Origin: Candidatus Krumholzibacteriota bacterium
GTDB taxonomy: Bacteria > Krumholzibacteriota > Krumholzibacteriia > Krumholzibacteriales > Krumholzibacteriaceae
DNA length: 47,642 bases
Direction of reading: 5' to 3'
Assembly (NCBI GenBank): GCA_016926065.1
Contig: JAFGPI010000162.1
Coordinates: forward strand, 1 to 47,642
The position numbers and the translations under genes are program-made. The notes under the pieces were generated by a model. The model searched no databases and was not told the DNA's origin. It was given only the letters and a program-made list of their open reading frames with translations. Below are positions 18,001 through 25,490 of the stretch, piece after piece. Numbering within the stretch: position 1 is the first letter of the stretch; every line of letters starts with the position of its first letter.

Positions 18001-18028
18001 ATTATATCGATATAGAGAAAAATGTCAA
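18001..18028 (-). promoter_or_regulatory. Strong sigma70-type promoter of tdh-kbl
   Basis: Perfect TTGACA (18023-18028), 16 bases, perfect TATAAT (18001-18006). A 12-base palindrome TATATCGATATA (18003-18014) overlaps the -10 element and could be an operator. The ATG is 36 bases downstream. Confidence 0.8.
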
Positions 18029-18184
18029 TACACACTTTATAAGAACACCCCTGGCATGCAACGGTGATTCTTTTTAAGCTTGCTTTAAATCAGGCACTTA
18101 GAGGAAAACAACAAACAAAAAAACGGCCTCCGTGTGAATCGAGTATTAATGTCTCCGGTGACCAAAATTCAAACCGGGCACGAT

Positions 18185-19075
18185 TCATCTACATTGTTTA
18201 ACGGCATAGATTTCATCGGCCTGCAGACGCAACCATAAATAATCATCCATCGATTTGATCTTGGTTCCCCGCGTGCCGTGTATCGAAAGGAGCTGTCCCC
18301 TCTCCTGAAATCCACCGCTAGATCTCCGGGCATCGTATTCAAACATCTGTGGAATTACTCTAATGCTGTTAGTCAATGCTCGCTTGACGACTTCTATGTT
18401 GCGGGCCAAATATTCGGCGTTTTCTTTTTCCTTCTTACTATCCCGCAAGCATTCATGACAGAAAAACTCATTGAAATATATCCGTTTAAATTTATTTTCG
18501 TCGGTCCTAAGGTGCAGGGATATTTTATCCCGCACCACTATATGATTAAATTCTGGTCCCAAATAATACACGATTTGATGCGTGACCACCGGCAGGCCCA
18601 GGGAATCGGACAGTGCCGATACCTTCTCGCCATCCAACTCGCTCCGCGCCAACACGAGGGACGGATCGAGAAAGGCGCATTCATAGTGGTAGCCGGCCAT
18701 GGAATCCCGGACCTTCTCCCTATAGTCAAAATCTTTCAGTTGGTAAGATATGGGTGCCATCAGTCCCCTGATATATTTTTGCATTTCATGCTCCATGAAT
18801 CCACCGATTATGCCTCCGATCGCTCCCTCGATCGCTTCACCTACGAGTGCTTTCCCCAGTGAAGTAGAAGGCCCCTCGAACAACGATGGGAGAGGCATAT
18901 AGGGTGAGTCCGCTATGTTGACTAGGAGTGAATCCTGCTCTATATGAACGACATGCGCGGTTTCGGTGAGGGACTCCGAAAATTTCCTCTTGAGTTCTAC
19001 GCGCGGAGATCCGCAATTCACCATCAGTGTTAATACCAGAAACGCTACCGCGCGTTCGATACTTCTTGTGCCCAT
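18185..19075 (-). CDS. Putative lipoprotein of unknown function
   Basis: The 296-residue protein begins at ATG 19075 after AAGGAGA. Its N-terminus (AVAFLVLTLMVNCGSP) ends in a cysteine that fits a relaxed lipobox, so a lipoprotein is likely. A glycine-rich hydrophobic stretch follows near residue 80 (GEAIEGAIGGIIGGFM), of the kind seen in membrane-active or glycine-zipper proteins. The rest is mixed alpha/beta with a CHECLR cysteine pair (CxxC) near residue 220. I do not recognise the family. It stands alone in an AT-richer setting, divergently transcribed from the TetR operon and sharing its 243-base intergenic region. Regulation by that TetR protein is possible. Confidence 0.7.
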   Translation of the reverse strand: MGTRSIERAVAFLVLTLMVNCGSPRVELKRKFSESLTETAHVVHIEQDSLLVNIADSPYMPLPSLFEGPSTSLGKALVGEAIEGAIGGIIGGFMEHEMQKYIRGLMAPISYQLKDFDYREKVRDSMAGYHYECAFLDPSLVLARSELDGEKVSALSDSLGLPVVTHQIVYYLGPEFNHIVVRDKISLHLRTDENKFKRIYFNEFFCHECLRDSKKEKENAEYLARNIEVVKRALTNSIRVIPQMFEYDARRSSGGFQERGQLLSIHGTRGTKIKSMDDYLWLRLQADEIYAVKQCR

Positions 19076-19195
19076 TTGAAAATTCTCCTTATCAAATTCG
19101 TCCCTGCAGAGCCTTGAGTCACGAATACCAATATTATAATCAGCGATAGATATTAAAAAGGGATAAGAATTAAACAGACGAAATAAAAGATAATA

Positions 19196-19208
19196 TACTA
19201 ATATAGTA
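19196..19208. promoter_or_regulatory. Possible upstream operator palindrome
   Basis: TACTA-ATA-TAGTA, perfect five-base arms, within the AT-rich region that also carries two direct copies of ATAGTAATTT(A)TTATT. Shares the AGTA/TACT core with the palindrome at 19278. Confidence 0.35.
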
Positions 19209-19236
19209 ATTTATTATTAAAATAGTAATTTTATTA

Positions 19237-19265
19237 TTGACACGCAAATTACTTTTATATATAAT
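19237..19265 (+). promoter_or_regulatory. Consensus promoter of the TetR-ABC-LolA operon
   Basis: Perfect TTGACA (19237-19242), exactly 17 bases, perfect TATAAT (19260-19265). The upstream 50 bases are almost pure A/T and could act as an UP element. Predicted start of transcription is near 19272. Confidence 0.85.
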
Positions 19266-19277
19266 ATGTACGAAAAC

Positions 19278-19289
19278 AGTAATATTACT
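19278..19289. promoter_or_regulatory. Probable TetR-family operator
   Basis: The perfect 12-base palindrome AGTAATATTACT lies a few bases downstream of the predicted transcription start, about 30 bases before the TetR gene. That is the classic position for autorepression. Confidence 0.5.
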
Positions 19290-19318
19290 AAATATTCGTA
19301 TATTCAAGGAGAGTCCTT

Positions 19319-19924
19319 ATGGCACGGGGCAAAAGTCCGAAAAGCTCGAAGAAACGGGAGAGGATAGTAGCGGCCGCGACCGCACTCTTCGCTCGCCACG
19401 GTATCAGGAGGATTACGGTGGAGGAGATCTGCCGCACGGCGGGCGCGAGCAAGATGACGTTCTACAAGCATTTTGCCAACAAGATCGAGCTGCTCAAAAC
19501 GATCTGGCACCGCTGGCTCGAAGAGGGCTACCGGAGACTGGATGAGATCGATGCGATGGAGATCCCCTTCAAGGACAAAATGAAACTCCTGGTGACATAC
19601 AAACTGGAGTTGCTCCCGCAGATGAGCGGGGAGATCCTCGACGACCTCCAAGATGGGGACGGTGAGCTGCTGGCCTTCTTCGAGCAGATCCGCGGCGAGA
19701 ATTTATCCCGCTTCATGAAATTCGTGGAAAAGGCGCAGGCCCGCGGTGATATACGCACCATGCGCCCCGAGCTCTTCCTGGCCCTAATGAACAAGCTGAA
19801 GGAGCTGGCCGAGGACGGCAACCTCCGGGCTGCCTATGGCGATGATCTCGAATTGATCCGGGAACTGCAGGAATTCTTCTTTTTCGGCATACTGCCGGCC
19901 GCGGATAAGGGGAATGAGGCTTGA
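19319..19924 (+). CDS. TetR/AcrR-family transcriptional regulator
   Basis: The 201-residue protein has a standard TetR N-terminal helix-turn-helix: RERIVAAATALFARHGIRRITVEEICRTAG, then ASKMTFYKHFANKIELL. The C-terminal ligand domain is all-helical and unlike any I recognise. ATG 19319 has GGAGAG five bases upstream. It is the first gene of the operon, overlaps the barrel gene by a single base (TGATG), and sits behind a consensus promoter carrying palindromes. It most likely represses its own operon and releases DNA on binding a small hydrophobic ligand. Its basic N-terminus (ARGKSPKSSKKR) probably adds DNA contacts. Confidence 0.93.
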   Translation: MARGKSPKSSKKRERIVAAATALFARHGIRRITVEEICRTAGASKMTFYKHFANKIELLKTIWHRWLEEGYRRLDEIDAMEIPFKDKMKLLVTYKLELLPQMSGEILDDLQDGDGELLAFFEQIRGENLSRFMKFVEKAQARGDIRTMRPELFLALMNKLKELAEDGNLRAAYGDDLELIRELQEFFFFGILPAADKGNEA

Positions 19925-21249
19925 TGGGTGACCTATTAAACATAAGACCACGCCCGCCCAAACGCTCCCGGTCGACAACGGCGAGCGCCGGGAGAACGGC
20001 CCTTGCCCGGGGGGCAGCCGCGGCCCAGGTAGTAGCCCTGGCCAAGGGGATGGCCAGGGCCTGGCAGGCGGTCCTGACCAGGGGGACGGCCGCGGCCAAG
20101 GGAATAGCCATTACCGCGGGGAAGTTCCCCGCCCCGATAGGAGCCTTCACCTTGGGGGCGGCGCTGATCCTCGGCGGGGCCCCGGCCTCCCAGGCCGAAT
20201 CGTACGCCGAAGTGAGCGGACAGCTCTCCGGTTGGATCGCCGGCCGGCGGCATCAAAACGATAACTTCTATCATACCGGCGTCCGCTATATCCCCGGTCT
20301 GGATCTAGAATACACCCCCGGCGAACTAATCCGTCTCGGATTCGACCTGTCTCTCAACTCGTTCGCCGTGAAGGGCAGCGGCGCCTCCCCCAAGATGGAG
20401 CTCGAACTGTACCGCCTCAAGCTCCGCTTGACGAGCGATCAAACCGAGATGCGCTTTGGATTGCAGAAGATAAACTTCGGGCCGGGCTACCTCCTGCGGT
20501 CGCTGCGGTGGTTCGACCGGATGGATCCGCGGGATCCCCAAAAGCTTACCGAGGGAGTCTACGGAGTGCGTTTCGTCTACAGCGCCATGAACAATGCCAG
20601 TCTCTGGCTTTGGGCGCTCTACGGCAACGATGAGCCGAAGGGATACGAAGCGCTCCCCACCCCCGGGGACGAGGCGGAGTTCGGCGGGCGGCTCCAGCTC
20701 CCCGTGCCGGCCGGCGAGGCCGCCCTAAGCTGCCATACGCGAATGGTCGACGGTTCCCTCCACCGCCTCGGCAAATTCAGGGAAAACCGCCTCGCGCTCG
20801 ACGGACGCTGGGATGTGGGGATCGGGATTTGGTTCGAGTCGGTACTGCAACGGCAGCACAGCGATCTTATTCCGTGCCCCTGGATGAAATACCTTACCCT
20901 CGGGGCGGACTATACCGTTCCCCTGGGCCAGGGATTGTACTGCCTGTTCGAACACCTAGCGCTGGTACGATCCAGCGAATTGTCCGGCCGGGATGGCGAT
21001 AACAACTTTACCGCCTGGCACCTAAACTATCCTCTCGGCATCTTAGACCTGGTCTCGGCGATCGGGTATTTTTCGTGGGACGAGGAGAAATACGCACAGT
21101 ATTTGGCCTGGCAGCGGACGTGGGATTCGGTGGTGCTCAATATCAATCTATTTTATTATCCCTCCTCCGGCGGGGATAATTACATGTTAAACCGCAACCT
21201 TCCCGGCTCGGGATACGGCGGACAGTTGACCGCAATGTTCAATCACTGA
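19924..21249 (+). CDS. Outer-membrane beta-barrel candidate with unusual N-terminal extension
   Basis: This protein of about 441 residues starts at ATG 19924 inside the TetR stop codon (TGATG). Residues 1-70 are a long basic, alanine-rich extension with three imperfect 13-residue repeats. A hydrophobic core (PIGAFTLGAALILGG) and an Ala-x-Ala-like site (PASQA) follow, so the signal peptide has an extended n-region. The mature part alternates polar and hydrophobic residues with many aromatics (LELYRLKLRLTSDQTEMRFG, ASLWLWALYG). It ends in GYGGQLTAMFNH, consistent with a porin-like barrel although the last residue is not aromatic. I do not recognise the family. Placed before ABC and LolA-like genes, it may be the outer-membrane acceptor or exit channel. 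Confidence 0.75.
   Translation: MGDLLNIRPRPPKRSRSTTASAGRTALARGAAAAQVVALAKGMARAWQAVLTRGTAAAKGIAITAGKFPAPIGAFTLGAALILGGAPASQAESYAEVSGQLSGWIAGRRHQNDNFYHTGVRYIPGLDLEYTPGELIRLGFDLSLNSFAVKGSGASPKMELELYRLKLRLTSDQTEMRFGLQKINFGPGYLLRSLRWFDRMDPRDPQKLTEGVYGVRFVYSAMNNASLWLWALYGNDEPKGYEALPTPGDEAEFGGRLQLPVPAGEAALSCHTRMVDGSLHRLGKFRENRLALDGRWDVGIGIWFESVLQRQHSDLIPCPWMKYLTLGADYTVPLGQGLYCLFEHLALVRSSELSGRDGDNNFTAWHLNYPLGILDLVSAIGYFSWDEEKYAQYLAWQRTWDSVVLNINLFYYPSSGGDNYMLNRNLPGSGYGGQLTAMFNH
19999..20112 (+). repeat. Three 39-base (13-residue) repeats in the barrel N-terminus
   Basis: Codons 27-64, in the track numbering, read as ALARGAAAAQVV / ALAKGMARAWQAV / LTRGTAAAKGIAI. The pattern is hydrophobic-x-[RK]-G-x-A-x-A. 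The DNA is correspondingly repetitive, with recurring GCCGCGGCC and GCCAGGG words. Confidence 0.55.
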
Positions 21250-21269
21250 TCTGAGGAAAGGAAACCTGG

Positions 21270-22022
21270 ATGGGAAATCAAGCGGATAGAAGCGCTGGAG
21301 AAGCTGCTCCGGCGAAAAACGGCGCTCTCATCACCACCAGCGGCCTGGTCAAACAGTTCCCCACCGGAGGCTACCTGTTCACCGCCCTGAACGGGATCAA
21401 CCTGCTAATCGACCGGGGGGAGTTCACCGGCCTGGTCGGTCCGAGCGGCTCGGGGAAGACCACCCTGCTCAACATCATCGGGGCGCTCGACTACCCCAGC
21501 AGCGGCAGCGCCGTCGTGCTGGGCAGCGACACCAAGCACCTCAACCACAAGCAGTCGGCGCGGCTGCGTAACCATCACATCGGGTTCATATTCCAGACCT
21601 ATAACCTCCTTCCCGTTTACACCGTCTACGAGAATGTAGAGTTTCCCCTACTGCTCCTCGGCATGGAGGCCGATAGGCGCAGGAGGGCCGTCACCCAGGC
21701 GCTGGAATGGGTCGGCCTCACCGACCGGGCCCAGCAGAGGCCCGCGCAGTTGTCCGGGGGCGAAAGCCAGCGGGTGGCGGTAGCGCGCGCGATGGTGAAG
21801 AAGCCCGAGATCGTGCTGGCCGACGAGCCCACGGCCAATTTGGACGCGGAAAACTCGCACAATATATTGCGGATGATGGTAGAGCTCAATACCGAGCTGG
21901 AGACGACCTTTATCTTCGCCACCCACGACGAAAAGGTCATCCGCTATCTGCGGCGAAGGATAACCCTCCGCGATGGACGGGTGGTGGAGGACAGGGAAAT
22001 GGAACCGGATTACACCACCTAA
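21270..22022 (+). CDS. ABC transporter ATPase, LolD/MacB type
   Basis: The 250-residue ATPase is complete. Walker A is GPSGSGKTTLLN, the Q-loop is in FIFQTYNLLPVYTVYENVEFP, the signature is LSGGESQRVAVARAM, Walker B is EIVLADEPTANLD, and the switch histidine is in FATHDEK. The sequence around the Q-loop (TYNLLPVYTVYENVE) is the LolD/MacB/FtsE subfamily, whose members power FtsX-type permeases that work from the periplasmic face rather than translocating through the membrane. It is followed directly by two such permeases. In this operon it would energise extraction of a lipid-like or lipoprotein substrate from the inner membrane. ATG preceded by GGAAAGGAAACC. Confidence 0.95.
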   Translation: MGNQADRSAGEAAPAKNGALITTSGLVKQFPTGGYLFTALNGINLLIDRGEFTGLVGPSGSGKTTLLNIIGALDYPSSGSAVVLGSDTKHLNHKQSARLRNHHIGFIFQTYNLLPVYTVYENVEFPLLLLGMEADRRRRAVTQALEWVGLTDRAQQRPAQLSGGESQRVAVARAMVKKPEIVLADEPTANLDAENSHNILRMMVELNTELETTFIFATHDEKVIRYLRRRITLRDGRVVEDREMEPDYTT

Positions 22023-22036
22023 AGGGGGCGACGGCG

Positions 22037-23212
22037 ATGATCGTGAAACTGGCCTTCCGTAACTTGATGGGGGCGGGGCTTCGTACCTGGCTAAACGTCA
22101 TCGTGCTTTCACTGGCCTTCGTCATGATCATTTGGGTCAAGGGTATGCTCGAGGGAATGAACAATTACGCCAGAACGGCGAAGATAGATTCCGAGGTGGG
22201 CGGAGGCCAGTTCTGGCACCGCTCTTACGATCCCTATGACATGCTTACCTACGAGGAAAGTCACGGCGTCCCCCCTCCCGCCCTCTCCCGCCTGGTCGAG
22301 CGCGGCGAGGCGGCCGCGGTGCTCCTCACCCCCGCATCCATTTACCCGGACGGACGCCTGCAATCGGTGGTTCTAAAGGGGATCGATCCCGGGCAGAAGA
22401 TTGTGAATCTACCCGCTTCCTTTCTCGCGGTTGAAACCCCGGGCGCGATACCGGGAATGATCGGCAATATGATGGCGCACCAGACGAAATTGGAAATCGG
22501 CGACTATGTCACCGCCCGGTGGCGGGACGTGCACGGCACCTTCGACGCCACCGACATACGGATAGTACAGATCATGCGTACCACGCAACCAACGATCGAC
22601 CAGGGTCAGATATGGGTTCCCCTGGCGAGGCTCCAGGAAATGATGCGGGCCCCCGGGGAGGCAAGCTATTTGGTGCTGGCCAAGGGTGCGGAGACCATTC
22701 CGGAGGGAATCGAGGGGTGGATTCATCGAAATCCCGAATACCTGCTTCAGGAGATAAGCGATATGATTCAGATGAAGTCGGTCTCCATGAATATCATTTA
22801 CTCCCTGCTGCTCCTGCTCGGGCTGCTGGCTATATTCGACACGCAGGTCCTTTCGATCTGGCGGCGGCGCAAGGAGATCGGAACCTTCATGGCGCTGGGG
22901 ATGGAACGCGGCAAGGTAATCCGGCTCTTTACCTTCGAGGGGGCCCTGCACGGGATTTTCGCCCTTTTGGTCGGCGCCATCTACGGCATCCCGGTTCTCG
23001 CCTGGACCCTGCGGCGGGGCCTGTCTATGCCGGAGATCACGGATAACATAGGATTCGCCATACCGGAAACGCTCTATCCCAGCTATGGAGGTCAGCTCGT
23101 GATCGGCACCACCATCCTGGTCTTCATTACCGTCACCATCGTGAGCTTCCTGCCGGCTACGAAGATCGCCAAGCTTAAACCGACCGACGCGTTGAGGGGG
23201 AAACAATCATGA
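22037..23212 (+). CDS. FtsX/LolC-family ABC permease 1
   Basis: The real start is ATG 22037, giving 391 residues. The track's 501-residue ORF starts within the ATPase gene in another frame and is artefactual upstream. Topology is that of the MacB/LolC type. Helix 1 is near residues 15-35 (WLNVIVLSLAFVMIIW), followed by a periplasmic domain of about 230 residues and three C-terminal helices (IIYSLLLLLGLLAIF, HGIFALLVGAIYGIPVLA, VIGTTILVFITVTIVSFLP). The end (KIAKLKPTDALRGK) is the FtsX-family signature. It overlaps the next permease gene by four bases (ATGA), implying a heterodimer with it. Confidence 0.93.
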   Translation: MIVKLAFRNLMGAGLRTWLNVIVLSLAFVMIIWVKGMLEGMNNYARTAKIDSEVGGGQFWHRSYDPYDMLTYEESHGVPPPALSRLVERGEAAAVLLTPASIYPDGRLQSVVLKGIDPGQKIVNLPASFLAVETPGAIPGMIGNMMAHQTKLEIGDYVTARWRDVHGTFDATDIRIVQIMRTTQPTIDQGQIWVPLARLQEMMRAPGEASYLVLAKGAETIPEGIEGWIHRNPEYLLQEISDMIQMKSVSMNIIYSLLLLLGLLAIFDTQVLSIWRRRKEIGTFMALGMERGKVIRLFTFEGALHGIFALLVGAIYGIPVLAWTLRRGLSMPEITDNIGFAIPETLYPSYGGQLVIGTTILVFITVTIVSFLPATKIAKLKPTDALRGKQS

Positions 23213-24486
23213 TCCGGTTTCTCTTGAAAGGATTGATCCGGGACCGGCACCGCAGCCTCTTCCCCGTGATGGTGGTAACGGTAGGAGTGACGGTCGCGAT
23301 CCTGATGCAAACCTTCATGCACGGCGTAATGGACGATATGGTCCGGAGTAACGCCAAGCTGGACACGGGACATCTCAAGGTCACCACGCTCGGATACCGC
23401 GAAATTGCCCGTCAAATGCCGAACGACCTTTCCATATCCGGAATCGATCGGTTCCTACGCGGCCTGGAGACCGACTATCCCCGCCTGGAATGGACAACCC
23501 GCATCAAGTTCGGCGGCATTCTGGATATTCCCGATGAAGCCGGAGAAACCAGATCGCAGGGGCCGGCGATCGGCCTGGCCATCGATCTGCTCAGCGAAAA
23601 GACGCGGGAGATAAAGCGCCTGCAGCTGGCCGAGGCTCTGGTGCGGGGACGTCTCCCGGCGGATGCGGGAGAAGTGCTTATCAGCGACGAATTCGCTCAT
23701 CGGCTCGGCGCGGAGATCGGAGAGACCGCGACCCTGATCACCTCCACGGCGCAAGGCGGGATGGCGGTACACAATTTCGTGATCGCCGGAACGGTCCGTT
23801 TCGGCATGGCGGCCCTAGACCGCAACACGGTGATCGCCGATATCACTGATATGCAGTACGTCCTCGATATGGAAGGAAGCGCCTCCGAGGTGCTCGGCTT
23901 CTTCCCCAACCTCGTTTACGACGACCGCCAGGCCGAAGAGATAGTAAGGGAATTCAACGATCGGCATTCCGGGGGAGGGGAAGACGACTTTCTTCCCGTC
24001 ATGCAGACCTTGCGAATGCAGAACAATCTCGGCGAATATCTCGATCTGGCCGCCTTCCGGGTGGCGATCATCCTGGTGACGTTCTTCGCCGTCATGTCCA
24101 TAGTCCTGTGGAACGCGGGACTGATGGCCGGCATCAGGCGGTACGGAGAGATAGGCGTACGGCTCGCCATCGGGGAATCCAAGCACCAGGTCTACTGGCG
24201 GTTGCTCGCCGAATCCTTCTTGGTGGGCTTGACGGGATCGGCCATCGGCACTGCGCTCGGGCTCGCCGTATCGTACTACATGCAGGAGGTCGGCATCGAT
24301 ATCTCGGGCATGCTGCAGGGATCCTCGATACTGATGGGGAACATCATGCGGGCCCATATCACTCCGGCCAGCTATTACTTAGGATTCATACCAGGACTGG
24401 CGGCGACCTTCTTCGGCAGCGCGGTCTCCGGCATCGGCATATTCAGGCGACAGACGGCCCAGTTGTTCAAGGAGCTGGAAGCATAA
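23209..24486 (+). CDS. FtsX/LolC-family ABC permease 2
   Basis: The 425-residue permease shares the architecture of its neighbour: N-terminal helix (VMVVTVGVTVAILMQTFMHG), large periplasmic MacB-like domain, then three helices (FRVAIILVTFFAVMSIVLW, FLVGLTGSAIGTALGLAVSYY, YYLGFIPGLAATFFGSAVSG). The coupling region (RYGEIGVRLAIGESKHQVYWRLLAE) is the usual ATPase contact. The end lacks the P-x-[DE]-A-L-R tail seen in permease 1, having IFRRQTAQLFKELEA instead. Sequence identity with permease 1 is low, so it is an asymmetric pair like LolC/LolE. The start overlaps the previous stop by four bases. Confidence 0.92.
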   Translation: MIRFLLKGLIRDRHRSLFPVMVVTVGVTVAILMQTFMHGVMDDMVRSNAKLDTGHLKVTTLGYREIARQMPNDLSISGIDRFLRGLETDYPRLEWTTRIKFGGILDIPDEAGETRSQGPAIGLAIDLLSEKTREIKRLQLAEALVRGRLPADAGEVLISDEFAHRLGAEIGETATLITSTAQGGMAVHNFVIAGTVRFGMAALDRNTVIADITDMQYVLDMEGSASEVLGFFPNLVYDDRQAEEIVREFNDRHSGGGEDDFLPVMQTLRMQNNLGEYLDLAAFRVAIILVTFFAVMSIVLWNAGLMAGIRRYGEIGVRLAIGESKHQVYWRLLAESFLVGLTGSAIGTALGLAVSYYMQEVGIDISGMLQGSSILMGNIMRAHITPASYYLGFIPGLAATFFGSAVSGIGIFRRQTAQLFKELEA

Positions 24487-24511
24487 AGCGGAATAGAGAG
24501 GAGGAAAAAAG

Positions 24512-25258
24512 ATGAGATATTGGCCGACCCTGGTAATTCTATGGATGATGGCGGCGCCGGCGGCCGAAATCCAGGCACCCACCGGAGAAGAGGTACTCGA
24601 GCGTATCGACCGAAACATGTATTTGGACCAGGCGATCAGCACGGCGACCATGGTCATCCACGGAAGGAGCGCCACCCGGACGCTCACCTCGAAAACCTAT
24701 CGCCAGGGACTGAACCAGGCGTTCGTAGAGTATCTCTCCCCCCCGCGCGAGAAGGGCAAAAAGATGCTCCGCCTGGCCGATAAGCTCTGGACGTACACGC
24801 CGGAACCGACCGACCGGATAATAACGATATCGGGGCATCTGCTCCGCCAATCGGTGATGGGATCGGATCTCTCGTACGAGGATATCACCGAGAATCGCCG
24901 CCTCAGAGAATTGTATGACGCGCGGGTGACGGGACAAGAGGAGATAGACGGCAGGAGGTGCTGGATCTTATCCCTGACGGCGAAAACCGAGGACGTCACC
25001 TACCACGCCCGCACCCTCTGGGTCGACCAAGAGCGCTGGTTGCCCCTTAAGGAGGATCGTTTCGCTCGCAGCGGGCGGTTGCTGAAGACAATCCGGATCG
25101 AAGAGGTGTTCCCGGTAGGAGAACGTTGGTACCCCAAGCGGATGACCTTCAGGGATATGCTCTCGCGGGGGGACGGTACCGAGTACACAATCGACACCAT
25201 AGACATCGAGGTCGATATCCCCGATCACCTCTTCTCCAAGTCGGCCCTGCGGCAATAA
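24512..25258 (+). CDS. LolA-like periplasmic (lipo)protein-sorting factor
   Basis: The 248-residue protein is translated from a strong ribosome site, GGAGGAAAAAAG-ATG. It has a short signal peptide ending near residue 22 (ILWMMAAPAAEIQA). The mature part matches the outer-membrane lipoprotein-sorting (LolA_like, PF17131-type) family: AFVEYLSPPREKGKKMLRL, LWTYTPEPTDRIITISG, and MGSDLSYEDIT as the family hallmark. Members adopt a LolA/LppX half-barrel that carries an acyl chain through the periplasm. Last gene of the operon. With the ATPase, two FtsX permeases and a barrel it completes an inner-to-outer-membrane relay. The cargo is unknown. Confidence 0.88.
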   Translation: MRYWPTLVILWMMAAPAAEIQAPTGEEVLERIDRNMYLDQAISTATMVIHGRSATRTLTSKTYRQGLNQAFVEYLSPPREKGKKMLRLADKLWTYTPEPTDRIITISGHLLRQSVMGSDLSYEDITENRRLRELYDARVTGQEEIDGRRCWILSLTAKTEDVTYHARTLWVDQERWLPLKEDRFARSGRLLKTIRIEEVFPVGERWYPKRMTFRDMLSRGDGTEYTIDTIDIEVDIPDHLFSKSALRQ

Positions 25259-25323
25259 AAAGTGACGGTGCAGATCCGCCGGTCCGGTCCATCCAGATCT
25301 CCGTCGAGAGATCCCTTGCACCT

Positions 25324-25385
25324 CTCAATTGATAGCCTCATCGAGAATTATACATAGTGGTGAACTCAATTGATAGCCTCATCGA
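25324..25385. repeat. 21-base direct repeat, 41-base period
   Basis: CTCAATTGATAGCCTCATCGA occurs at 25324-25344 and 25365-25385, identical in both. It lies in the 232-base region between two convergent operons. Only two copies were seen, and there is no transposase or CRISPR neighbour. A possible long-loop stem, CCGGTCAG (25433-25440) with CTGACCGG (25471-25478), lies to the right and may be a terminator element. Confidence 0.65.
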
Positions 25386-25490
25386 AGCTTATTCTTGGTC
25401 TTGAGGGTGATGTGCTTTTTTAGCGACAGACCCCGGTCAGCCCGGAATTACGCATTATGATCCCCGCGTCCTGACCGGCGCGGCTTTCTC

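Noticed and set aside
21707-22036. 5' extension of the permease ORF to 501 residues
   Set aside because: It overlaps the ABC ATPase gene in another frame, is Arg/Gly/Pro-rich and has no family resemblance. ATG 22037 starts a typical FtsX N-terminus.
25324-25385. Short CRISPR-like array
   Set aside because: Only two 21-base repeats, a 20-base spacer, no cas genes and no further copies.
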